The notes beneath the pieces are model-generated. The model ran no database searches. It was given only the letters and a program-made list of their open reading frames with translations, and was not told the origin of the DNA. From contig WWBZ02000016.1 in assembly GCA_011503125.2 (NCBI GenBank), positions 3,534,001 through 3,598,000 of the forward strand: a stretch of 64,000 bases of DNA. The letters run 5' to 3'. The position numbers and the translations under genes were made by a program. This stretch comes from Botryosphaeria dothidea. Taxonomy: Eukaryota; Ascomycota; Dothideomycetes; Botryosphaeriales; Botryosphaeriaceae. Positions 32,311-42,286 of this stretch are shown piece by piece (the first letter of the stretch is position 1; each line of letters opens with the position of its first letter).

Positions 32311-33374
32311 CTTGACGAGCGAGGCTGAATCAATGTTTGAAAGATGCAAGATAGCCGCGGCTGATATGAACTCTTGGAAGTTAACGGAATACGGTCCGCC
32401 AACACGCCAGATAGTCAAACAGCGATGCTCAATGGCAACTGAAACTTCCAATACCACATCTTCGCTCTCCGGCATTTAAAGGGGATACGACAGAAGACAG
32501 TGTCCGCACAAAGAGAATACGCTCGCGTCGAGGGGCTCTACGAATGCGGCGGTGTAGAGAATATTGTCTCTGGAACGGAAGCACAACAAAGAATTGTGCA
32601 ACTTACAACACTCGGCACCACGCATTTGACGAATTCAGACGATAGGGAACATGTCTCCGCTTCTACGTCATCTATCGCCTCGGACCGTCTTCCAGACTAA
32701 CAAAAAACAAAAACAGAAATCAGCTGACATCGTGACAATTGATTCAATTCACAGCTAATCCGATTGACCTCGCGCCAAAACTAAGATAGGTATCGAACGG
32801 GGTTGACAGCAGAGGAAAGATGCAATAACGGCAGCAATATGGAAGCAGACAAGGTAACTGGGTTAAAAAATCGACAGAGAAACGAGACCATAAAATCCCA
32901 ACGGTGCAATGTCCATGCACATTCGAAACCTCCTACTCTTTCGTCCAGCCAGGTCGACATGGTTCCTGTTATACAGCAGTCGTGTGATGGAAAAATGAAG
33001 TGTAGTAGTAAGGAAGCCGCGTGAAGACAAGGACTTCGAAACCCGTCCCTGTAGAGCGTGCGAACCCAACTTTTTTCCTGCGTCGGCATAATGATTAGTC
33101 GCTTCTAGACGAACGCTAGACCCGACGCTCGTAGTAACGGAAAACGCCCCCTCCCAATCAATTCGTCGTGATCCTAACACCACATCATGTAGCCCACCAC
33201 TATGTCTCAAGAAGTCGCTATCGTGTACTGGACTTCCGCAGGCAGCAATATTCTGACGCCAAGTGCCGATTCCCGTCGGTCGGATGGAAAACTCCTCCCG
33301 GCGCCAAAATGATAGTACAACAGATTATGAAGGTCGTGATTAACATGAAGAAAAGTACCTTAGGCCACTCTATG
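32311..33374. other. Intergenic region without a supported gene
   Basis: 1,064 bp between the MARVEL-like gene start and the 3' end of the C2H2 gene. It is AT-richer than the coding DNA. Short open frames on both strands overlap each other and show no motif. Confidence 0.5.
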
Positions 33375-35360
33375 TTAGCGGCTCTGTTGCTGTTGCTGTA
33401 TTTGGGCGCGAAGTTGCGCGACTTCTTCTTGCAGGGTGGCTATGCGCGCATTCGACTCCTCCTGTCCGCGCATCATGCGAGCTTCAACATCCCTTATGTA
33501 CGCAATCAGATCAGGATCCCGGCCGCCGAACAACTCTCGCATGCTTCCACCACTGCTGGGTCCGTGGCTGGAGAGACTGCCCGGATTTGAAGCCGTACCA
33601 GCTGCAGAAACTTGATGAAGCATGCTTACGCCATGGCCGGATTGAGAATTCTGCTTTGGTGCTTGCCCAGAGGGCAATTTATTCATCGTCATTCTCATGT
33701 CGGCGTTCAACCCAGGCAGGGAGGGAAGATGGGGTGCGTGAGAATTGCCAACAGGCGGAGGCAGACTCATTGGCGAAGAACCTCGACCGGCGCCCCTTTG
33801 ATATTGTTGATGAGCTTGCTGCGACATGCTCGGTGACCGGCCTCCCGTGCCTTCGAGAATTCCTTGATGACGCTGTGCTTCCATTTGGCCCGGAGAGATG
33901 GGTTTGGGCGATTCTGTCATGCTTCCTTGCGCAAAGACCGACGGGGTCGGTTGTTGGCCTGGGTAATGCATCGAAGACAGGCTCGAGCCAACTGTTTTTG
34001 GGCTAGGATGACCCGAGGGATCTCGAGATGTTGTGGACGCACTGGACCCGGGGGGGTACATGGGACGGCCGTTGTTACCCATGGCGCGACCAGCAATGGG
34101 TGGGTAAGTGCTCGAGTGTTGGTGGTACGATGCGGATGAGCCTTGCCGACCTTTTGTGCTAGGCTCACTGACCCGACGACCCTGGGGGCCGTCTTCGTCC
34201 ATCTTGTCCTCCGAGACCTCTCCATGGTAGAGAACGCCATCCATGCTGTCGTCGCCTCTGTGCTCGTTCCCATCCTCGTCTATCCCAAAGCTAGAACGTC
34301 GCCCCGCACAACCGCCCTGGCCCTTGTTATGCCGCGCCAAGGCATCTCCGCGCGCAAATTTGCGGCCACACTTAGGGCATGTGTGCGGCCGCTCGCCAGT
34401 GTGGAGTTTGGTATGGCGCTTCAGATCGTGCAGTCGACGGAAACGCGCTTGGCAAGTTGGGCATTCGTAAGGTTTCTCCTGGCTGTGGGTGAGAAGATGG
34501 CTTTTAAGGTTGTGATGGCGAGTGAAATCCGTAGCGCAGTAGGGGCACTTGTGGCGTTTGGTGTTTGGCGATCTCGGGCTGTTGTTTTGGCTGTATCCAG
34601 CCATGGGCATGCTGAGCACACGGGTGGGTTGCCGAGGATCATGTTCAGAGGGTGCAGGGACCGGGAAAGTCTGAGATCGAGTGTTGGTGAATCCTCCCTC
34701 GCCGGGCTGGGAGCCCGGATGTCCAGCAGCTTGTGAATTGACCGAGCCGTCGGCAGCTGGCATGCCTGCAGGCCCCAGTTGCCCGGCGGGTGCCGTGTCG
34801 GTGGCACTGGCCGTTGCGGTTGGTGCGGTTGTGCTATCCAAAGAGCCAAAGCTAGACACACTTACTGGACTCGTTTGCATATTCTCACCAGTCACGGATT
34901 CCGGGATTTGGATGTTCTTTGCGGCCTTAGCAATGGGCTCGGCGAGAGTGGTGGCGGCCCCGGGGGCGTCACGCATTTTGCTCATCTGGTTCGCGCCGAG
35001 GAGATTGTTCAGCGCGTTCAACGCGGGATTGGGAGAGACCTGGCGGGACATTTCGCGAGCTCGTTGTTCGTCCTGGTGGCGGCGCTCCTCGGCCATGGCA
35101 GCCGCACCCGTGAGCGGCTGGGGCGAGTAGGCCGGGGTGAGTTTGAAGGCGGGCGACTTGGGCGTGGTTGCGGCGGCGGGCGAGGGCAGGCTCGGGTCGA
35201 GGGAGATGTGCGGAGTGTGCGCGTGGCGGCCCTTCAAGGCGTTGGCGCCAATCGGCTGCTGGATGGGAGACACGGAGGTTGGCGTATCTAGGGCGCGGGG
35301 AGCGGGAGGAAACGGTCCTGTGTGCGTGGACGAGGGCGTGAAAGCTCCTGTAGATGCCAT
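33375..35360 (-). CDS. C2H2 zinc-finger transcription factor
   Basis: Predicted DNA-binding regulator of 661 residues in one exon. The first 260 residues are disordered and Ser/Pro/Ala-rich. Three zinc fingers follow at about 270-355. Finger 1 is CPYCATDFTRHHNLKSHLLTH and finger 2 begins CPTCQARFRRLHDLKRH. Finger 3, CPKCGRKFARGDALARHN, ends in a cysteine rather than a second histidine (GGC), so it is C2HC. TGERPHT-type linkers join them. The C-terminus carries a likely coiled coil (DLIAYIRDVEARMM, then ARIATLQEEVAQLRAQI) ending in a Gln run, probably for dimerisation. I recognise the arrangement as a conserved mould factor but cannot name the orthologue. I used the ATG at 35360; sequence further upstream in frame is low-complexity. 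Confidence 0.9.
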   Translation of the reverse strand: MASTGAFTPSSTHTGPFPPAPRALDTPTSVSPIQQPIGANALKGRHAHTPHISLDPSLPSPAAATTPKSPAFKLTPAYSPQPLTGAAAMAEERRHQDEQRAREMSRQVSPNPALNALNNLLGANQMSKMRDAPGAATTLAEPIAKAAKNIQIPESVTGENMQTSPVSVSSFGSLDSTTAPTATASATDTAPAGQLGPAGMPAADGSVNSQAAGHPGSQPGEGGFTNTRSQTFPVPAPSEHDPRQPTRVLSMPMAGYSQNNSPRSPNTKRHKCPYCATDFTRHHNLKSHLLTHSQEKPYECPTCQARFRRLHDLKRHTKLHTGERPHTCPKCGRKFARGDALARHNKGQGGCAGRRSSFGIDEDGNEHRGDDSMDGVLYHGEVSEDKMDEDGPQGRRVSEPSTKGRQGSSASYHQHSSTYPPIAGRAMGNNGRPMYPPGSSASTTSRDPSGHPSPKTVGSSLSSMHYPGQQPTPSVFAQGSMTESPKPISPGQMEAQRHQGILEGTGGRSPSMSQQAHQQYQRGAGRGSSPMSLPPPVGNSHAPHLPSLPGLNADMRMTMNKLPSGQAPKQNSQSGHGVSMLHQVSAAGTASNPGSLSSHGPSSGGSMRELFGGRDPDLIAYIRDVEARMMRGQEESNARIATLQEEVAQLRAQIQQQQQSR

Positions 35361-38300
35361 AGGACAGGCGGGACGGGGCGGCGCGGGTGGGTGTGGGAGA
35401 GCGCAGGGGCGCTCGACGAAGGCACTGCGAGCTAGAGCATGGTGGTTAGCAGGGCGTGCGGCTCCGTCGCGCAATGATGGGATGCGGCCGGTGGTGTTGT
35501 GCGGTCGTCACGTACCGGGTCTTGCGACGGAGCGCGGAGCGATGGCTGACTGCTGCGCCGGACAATTGTTGGCCGAATCCTAGTCCCCAGACAGCATGTC
35601 GTCGGCGGGCGCAGACGAGCAGCGTGTAGGGAACGCGCGCCTCTTCGACAGCAGCAGACGGGGGGACGGCGCTGGCTGCACGGCGAGGAAAGGTCAGCGA
35701 TGAGGTGCCGGGCGGCAAGGCTGTCGTGGCAGGCAGAACAGGGCCGGGCAGCTTGGGTTAGGGCAAGACAAGAGAGCGCGCGCGGGCGTAGTGGGTCGCG
35801 GCGGTGGACAACGAGGCTGGTAGGACTATGATGTCGGTAGGGTGGCTAAGCAGACGTTTCGAGGCACTGGCACCGATTGGCGCGGCTATGAGGACGGACA
35901 GGCGGCGGGGGGGGGCTCGCGGCCGGACTGTGGCTCTGGAGGGGGCGCGCCTGCTGCACAGCGCGCTCTCGCGGTCAGCTCTGGAGGTGGCGTGGCCTTG
36001 GGGAGGGCTTGGTGAGGGCGCACGATTCTTCTGAGGCGAAGCGCTGAGTAATGGGAGCAGAGCACCACAGACGGCGGCGGCGTGGCGCGCACAGCTGCTG
36101 CTCGCTCGGACCGCTGCGACTGAGGCTGTGCCGGCGAGCTAATGAAACACGCTGACTGACCGACCATCTTCGATCGCAGCTGACTCCCGCCCAGCCGCAT
36201 TGCACAGCTACAGCCTGCCTCTTCGCCGATCGCCAGGTACACCACCGCGCCGCGCTGCGCTGCCAGCCGCTTGCAATTGAGCTCAGCTGTGGCTCATGGC
36301 CATGCCCGCTTCTGGCCCTCGCCTCGTACTGTGCGCGGGCCCTAGCGCCGCCGGAGCCACGAGGCGCGGATACACGTCCGCCACGCCCCAGCTGCGGCCT
36401 CTCTTCTGCCTGCCGCCGCGGCTATACCACTGCCCGCTCGGCTCCACGACCCGCCGTCGACTTCATCTTACCGCAGCCATGGTGATGACGACGCCTGCGA
36501 CGGCGACAACAACAAAAACGGCCCCGCCGCCTCATTATCCGCATCCTGTTGTTATTGCTCAAACGGCGCCGTACTGATGCCCCCCCTGCCCTCTCTCCCT
36601 CTCCCAGAATGTGAATCCGCTGCAGCACCGTCATCTCTCTGGCGGCATCATCACCTGGCCGCGAGTACCAGGGAGCTGCGACAGCCGCCCCGCTGGACTG
36701 TGCCGCCCCTCGCCCGCCCGCCCCTTGCTCGACCAAGGGCATGCTTCAGACAACACGCGCGGACACTCGGTACCTGACCTAGTCAAAGCGCTTTTTTTAA
36801 ACGGCGGGAAGCCAATCCCTCCAACCGGCGCTGCTGTGGTGCCTTGATCCTAGCTAGGCCCAACCTCCATCAACAACACCAAACCCTGCGCCCATGCAAG
36901 TCATGGGCACGCGCTGCTCGGCCGCCGAACTGCTGTTGTCGTAGCCTGTCTGCCCACCAGCCCCAGCCCAGGCACCTTGTGGCCTGACTGATTATCCACT
37001 TTCGCAAGCGAGCTGTCCACGAGCGCCGCGATCGTCGTGGCGCGCGCCCTGTGTCTCTGCTCCTCCTGCTGCCTCTCGGTCGCAAACCCACCCGGAAGTA
37101 GGTAGGCGGGGCGGAGAGAAGCCGGCAACCAGAGGCGCAGTCGGGAATCCTTGGCGGCCTGGTGGTCTGGCCCAAGTATAGCGACAGCGTCATAAGGCTC
37201 GAACGGGCAACGATATCGCAGGAACACGCTTGCTCGATCGCGTCTCCGACGAGCTCCGCCGCCGCCGACCACCCTCTTTCACCCTTTTTGAAACGTGAAG
37301 AACTGCAGAAACGCGCCTTGAAGCAAAACGCCACACCCCGCCGTGAAGCAATCCCCACTCATTCTCCAAGAACGCGCCCACCCCCCCCCCCCCCCCTTCA
37401 TCGCCACGCACAATGAAAATACGAACCATCGCTAGCCAAAAACAAGGCAACAAAGCTCAGTAATCCGTAGGAGCTGTGAACATTTGCGGCCGCTCCCCAT
37501 CGGACGAGGCTATGGGTGGGGACACCAGCCACAAGCTCTCCATCCACCAGTCACCGACTGAACTTGCGCGCTGTCAGGCCAAGAAATGAACGCTAGCTAG
37601 CGTCTTGCTCTGACTCTCACCCATCACGATTATCCCTTCCACGCCCCCAGTGGCCTAGTCCAATCGCGAGTCCAACCGGCAGATCAATACTCTGCCTAGC
37701 TGCCACCCGACCGGAAACGCTTGTCGCCTTACCCGGATCACGCTCGTCGCCGCACCAACAGCTTCTCCCTCTCCTCGTCAAAACTGACCAACGCAGGATG
37801 GCCCCAACCCAGCCCCCTCAGATTCACCACTTTCCCGGGAAAGATCTGCTGGCCTGGCGTGGACGTAACAGTGCAGTTGTAATTGATGCTCATAATGAAG
37901 TGCGTTCTCACCGGACTCTGCGCTAGTGGATACCATACAATGTTATACTCAGCCGCGCATGCGTGCTTACTGCATGCTTCGGAAGTTGGCGGCTCTGCGA
38001 AGGAGAAATCGGAGTCTGAAACTCAAAAATACATGTGTAACCCACGCTACCCGGCTCTTGCAGGCATCTCAATGACACGCGCAAGCTCTAAACACTACTA
38101 ACGATCTTTTACGATGAAGCAGGAGTGGCCGATGCTTTCCAGTCATCACAACAGCAGTAAGCAAGCAGGCGCAAACACCGTGCGAAGCTGAACAGTCGCC
38201 CCGGGCGTGGATGTTTATTGCAATACTTACTCGTCAGTCCTCGAATCCACAACACCGCCAGTTCCGGCTCATACTTGATCCCGAAGGAGACGCCCTGGAG

Positions 38301-38862
38301 CAGAAGGCAGCAACCAGCCCCCGGCACTCCAAATGGCATGTACATTAGCCACATGTTGTAAAAATAAGAATGGCTCGGCGCTATTCCACCCTCATCCCCG
38401 CTCAACCACGCCACAACCATCCGAAAGCGTCAAGCCCCGGAGAAAATTGACGACGACTCCGAAGTGTTAGTCAGGACCCAGTTGAATTCAAGTTGGAGGA
38501 AGGTTTCAACAGTGTCTCTACAAGCGCAGCGCTACGGCAAGAACAACGTCCCAAAGAAACCAGCCGGAGGCTAGCCGTATGCACGTTTTGCAGGGCAAAG
38601 ACAGAACAACATGTAAAAAAAAAGAATTCCAGGCTCAACCCTCGCGAAAGCCGTGACCCTTGTACTTCTGGAACCTTGAGATAAGAAAAAAATGGAAAAG
38701 ACAAAGGGAAGAGTTTCCGCCAGTTCAGTAAGTAATGCGCCAATCCAAGCCTCCTACCCATTCCCATCCAGACCCTTAAGGGAAAAAAAAGAACATCAAC
38801 TCTCAGCCACTATCAAGTGCACAATAGACCATTAGAGACCCGCTCTCCCGTCGATCATGCAT
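35361..38862. other. 3.5-kb gene-poor region upstream of the C2H2 gene
   Basis: This stretch lies between the C2H2 start and the stop of the Ste20-like kinase gene; both genes are on the minus strand. It may hold a long 5' leader and promoter for the C2H2 gene. It contains a 16-C tract, many C-rich runs and one isolated minus-strand open frame with an ATG (38109-38420). I call no gene here. Confidence 0.45.
37381..37396. repeat. Poly-C homopolymer
   Basis: Sixteen consecutive C residues after ACGCGCCCA. Such tracts are prone to sequencing and assembly length errors. Confidence 0.9.
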
Positions 38863-41168
38863 TTATTCGTCCTCCGCTTCCACCCTGACCAAAATCTCCT
38901 CCAAGAACCCCTCCAAAAACCCCTGCACATCTTCCCCCATTCCCACAGGCGCTTGGTTGTCCCATTGATCGATCTCTGCGAAGATTCTTGCTGCTTTTCC
39001 CACTAAGCGACGCACATTTTCATGCGCTTCCCGCCGCTTCTGGCTCTCCTCTGCTGATGAGCCACTGGCACCCACACCAGCAGCCCGGAGGTTGGTATAT
39101 GACTGCTGCTTCTGCAAAGCATTGTAATTATACGAACGTCGGTGAAGAGCCGCTTCCAGAGCAGGCAACACAACGCCACCCAAAGCTGTGATCTCCGGCG
39201 GGTTTCCATTGTTTCCGTTGTTCCCTGCCGTGCCACCGCTGTTTCCAATGTTCTTGAAACTCCGTCCAAGAGACCGACTTCCATCGGAAATTTTCCGTGT
39301 CGCTGGTGCTTGTGGCGTATTGCTTCCTGGTGTTGGTAGAGCGGGCGTGGGCTTCTGGACGGCTGGAGCGGGTTTGCGCTCAGGTGGTTGGGTTGGAGCT
39401 GCTGCGTGGAAGGAGGGAAGTGGTTGCTGAGGCAGGGTTGGGACTGGACTCTGTTGAGTTCTGGGGCGTTGAGGGCTGCCTGTGGGATCAACTATGCTTT
39501 GCTGGGAAGATTGCTGTGATCGGTCCGGGTTGAAGGGAGGAATTGGTGGAAGGTTGTAAGACAGTTGCGACAGATCCAGTGGAGGTTTTGATGGGCTACT
39601 CTGTCTGGATGGAGTTTGTGGTAGACTGTGGTTTTCAGATGGGCTGAGAGACGGCAGATCCGAGGCTACAATCGCTTGTCCCAGGTAGTCCTCGATCTCC
39701 AGATTGTTTAACCGTGGTGATGGCGAAGGAAGAGGTTTTGACAAAGCCGGCTTCTCACGAGATGGCGAACGTGGCCCTTGCGGTCCTTGTGGCTTCACTG
39801 GAGACGGGGGCAGCGGAACTTTCGTTGGCGAAAGTGGGGTGAGGGGCGTCTGGGAAATACGTTTCGACGGAGAGAGGTCCCTCGGGGGAGGTGCTGGGCG
39901 CGCAGGGCTGGTGCTCCTGACGGTACCGCTGATTGACACCGGTGAATTCTCCTCCCCTGTGCTCGCAAAACCAGCCTTGCGAGGCGATGGGGGTCCTGTC
40001 CTGGAGTCAGCAGTTCTGTCTGTCCGGCTTCTTGCATTTGCGGCTGCATCGTTCATTGCTTTCAGAGCCTGATTTTTGCCTGCAGGTCTGATAGTGCCAA
40101 AATCCCAGAGATCCTCATCCACAGGCTGCCGAGGCTCTGCCTCAGTGTCCGACTCCTCCGGCTCGCTTTCGTTGCCCTTGCCATGTCTCGCGATCCATCG
40201 TTCATGTCGTTCGATCAATTCTGTGAGGTAAGTCGTCTTCTTAGCTTTCCGCACGAACGGATGCTTCAGAAGATCTTTGGCTGACGGTCTCTCTCGCGGT
40301 TCCTTTCTGAGACACAACTCCACAAAATCTTTGAATGATCGGCTGAAATTACCCTCAAGCTGAGGAGGCGGATTCTTCGGAATCAGGAACAGGACCTTCA
40401 TTGGGTGAATGTCGGCATAAGGAGGCTCTCCATGGGCAAGCTCTAGCGCGGTTATTCCGAGGGACCAAATATCCGCCTTGTGGTCATATCCAGACTGTTT
40501 GATAACCTCGGGCGCCATCCAGAATGGTGTCCCGACGAAGGTATTTTTCTTCGTCATTGTTGCCGAAAGCTGACCGGAGACACCAAAGTCGGCCAATTTT
40601 ACCTGGCCATTTGCACTAAGCAGGATGTTCGCGGCTGCAAAAGGTTACGATTAGCAAGAAGCGCCGCACATTGCCATGAGCGGGGCTCACCTTTGATATC
40701 TCTATGCAACTTGTTGTCGCCATGCAGATATTCCAGTCCCATCAGAAGCTCGCGTATTATAATAGTGATGTACTCCTCTGGTATTAGGCCTGGCTTCATC
40801 AAGTCCCCGCAGCTGCCGCCAGAGCAGAACTCCATTATGATCCATAGGTCCGAGCCTTTCAGGTAGCTTCCATAGTACTTGGTGACGTAAGGGCTGTGCA
40901 ACTCGGACAGGATGGAGATCTCCTGGATGATGTCGTCGACCTCGTCTTCGGCATTTTCGACGTCGATGATCTTGATGGCCACACTCTGACCGGTGCGCTT
41001 ATCAACGCTGTCGACTGTGGTCAGCTCTGCGGCTTTGTGAGAGCGGGGCAATTTCGGTGTTGTTTACCCTTTGTATACCTTGCCGAAGCTACCGCCGCCG
41101 ATGCAGTTCTGCTTGGTGTATAGAGTCTCCGGGTCGACGCTCCCGCTGGTGCTGTACATGGCAGCCAT
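38863..41168 (-). CDS. Ste20-like serine/threonine kinase (GCK/YSK type)
   Basis: Protein kinase of 729 residues. Exons are 41168-41068, 41007-40691 and 40634-38863, with introns of 60 and 56 bp. The N-terminal kinase domain starts almost at once: glycine loop GGGSFGKV (residues 24-31), catalytic lysine VAIK (Lys46), HRDIK (135-139), ADFG (154-157), an activation loop with [16 protein letters not shown], and [16 protein letters not shown] Ste20 extension ends near [16 protein letters not shown]. The sequence resembles germinal-centre kinase III/YSK enzymes (mammalian Mst3/4; MST-1 of Neurospora), which act in septation and polarity. The rest is disordered and Pro/Ser-rich with many SP/TP sites and SPSKRIS. 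A short helical end ([20 protein letters not shown]) closes it. The subgroup assignment is by recall of motifs, not by a tree. Confidence 0.92.
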
Positions 41169-42286
41169 GCTGGCGGGGCGCAGGCGGTCTGGAGGAGGAG
41201 TGGCAGCGGTTGGAGGAGGGTGGCAGGCGACGCGCGAAGGGCATCCGAAACGCTAGCGGAGGTTGTCAGGAACGGGTTCCTTGGGCGGCTGGCAGCAGTA
41301 CGATGAGAGTTGCTGGGAGAGGCCTTCTGTTGATATTCCTGCCCGAGGGAGTTAGACAGCCGTTAGAGGAGTCAGCGCACGACGAATTGAGCCCATGCAC
41401 AGAGCAACAATGGCGCTATTGGTGTGCGTGGGGAAGAGAGGTGGGGAGGCACCCTGGTCGGGCGGTGCTGTGATGTCGTAAACAAACAAATGAACCTTGG
41501 CCAGCAGCGGTTTGAGCAGGCGGCAGCAGTCTGGCCGTCGCAGGCGTGACGTCGACGCGCTGAAGCAGCTGGAGTTCAACGGGCCACAGGGCGCACTTTG
41601 CACGAGCCGACGATGTGCTGCGCTGGCTGGCGCAGGCGTCTCGGGCGTCTCTGTGCTTGCTGCCTGCCGAGCCCAGTTAGCAAGCGTAGCGGCCTCCATC
41701 CCAGCTCCACATTCGCGAAGGTCTGGTCGACCACAAGCTGTCAGTCAGCTGCACGCGCCTGCCGCCTGCCATACCCTCTCTCCCCGACTTTCTCTTGCAC
41801 CCGCGAACTCCTGCACGCCAGAAACGAAGCCAGAGGAACGCGCTGCTGGTTGATAACACAGTGGGCATGTTTCAACATGTGCGCATGACGGATCTTTGAT
41901 TAGCTGTCCGCCCTCGCGCTGCTAGCCTGCTATTATTGTGCTTCTTCACGTTACGCTAGCCCTCGATTTCGTCATAGTGCGCGTCTAATCAAACCAGCTA
42001 TGCGCACTTCAGGCCTGCCGCTGTGACGCGCAGAAAGGGATAAGAGGGCCAGTCTCATTGATCGTAAACAGCTAAAACTCCAACGCCCATCGCACAACAT
42101 GGGACCGCAGGATATATAACTCAGGTGGAGCATGATCCGTCCTGGACGCTCATTGCAACGTCAGAAAGATACAGGCCTGACAGCGCCAGAAATGCTACAA
42201 AATCCGCTACGAGATACCCCGTCTCGGCAATTTTGGTGATTCGCCTCCCAGATGCAGAATGAAAACATAACCCAACACCTCCTGTA
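41169..42286. other. Intergenic region without a supported gene
   Basis: 1,118 bp between the kinase start and the 3' end of the disordered-protein gene. It should contain the kinase promoter and leader. No motif-bearing ORF is seen. Confidence 0.5.
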
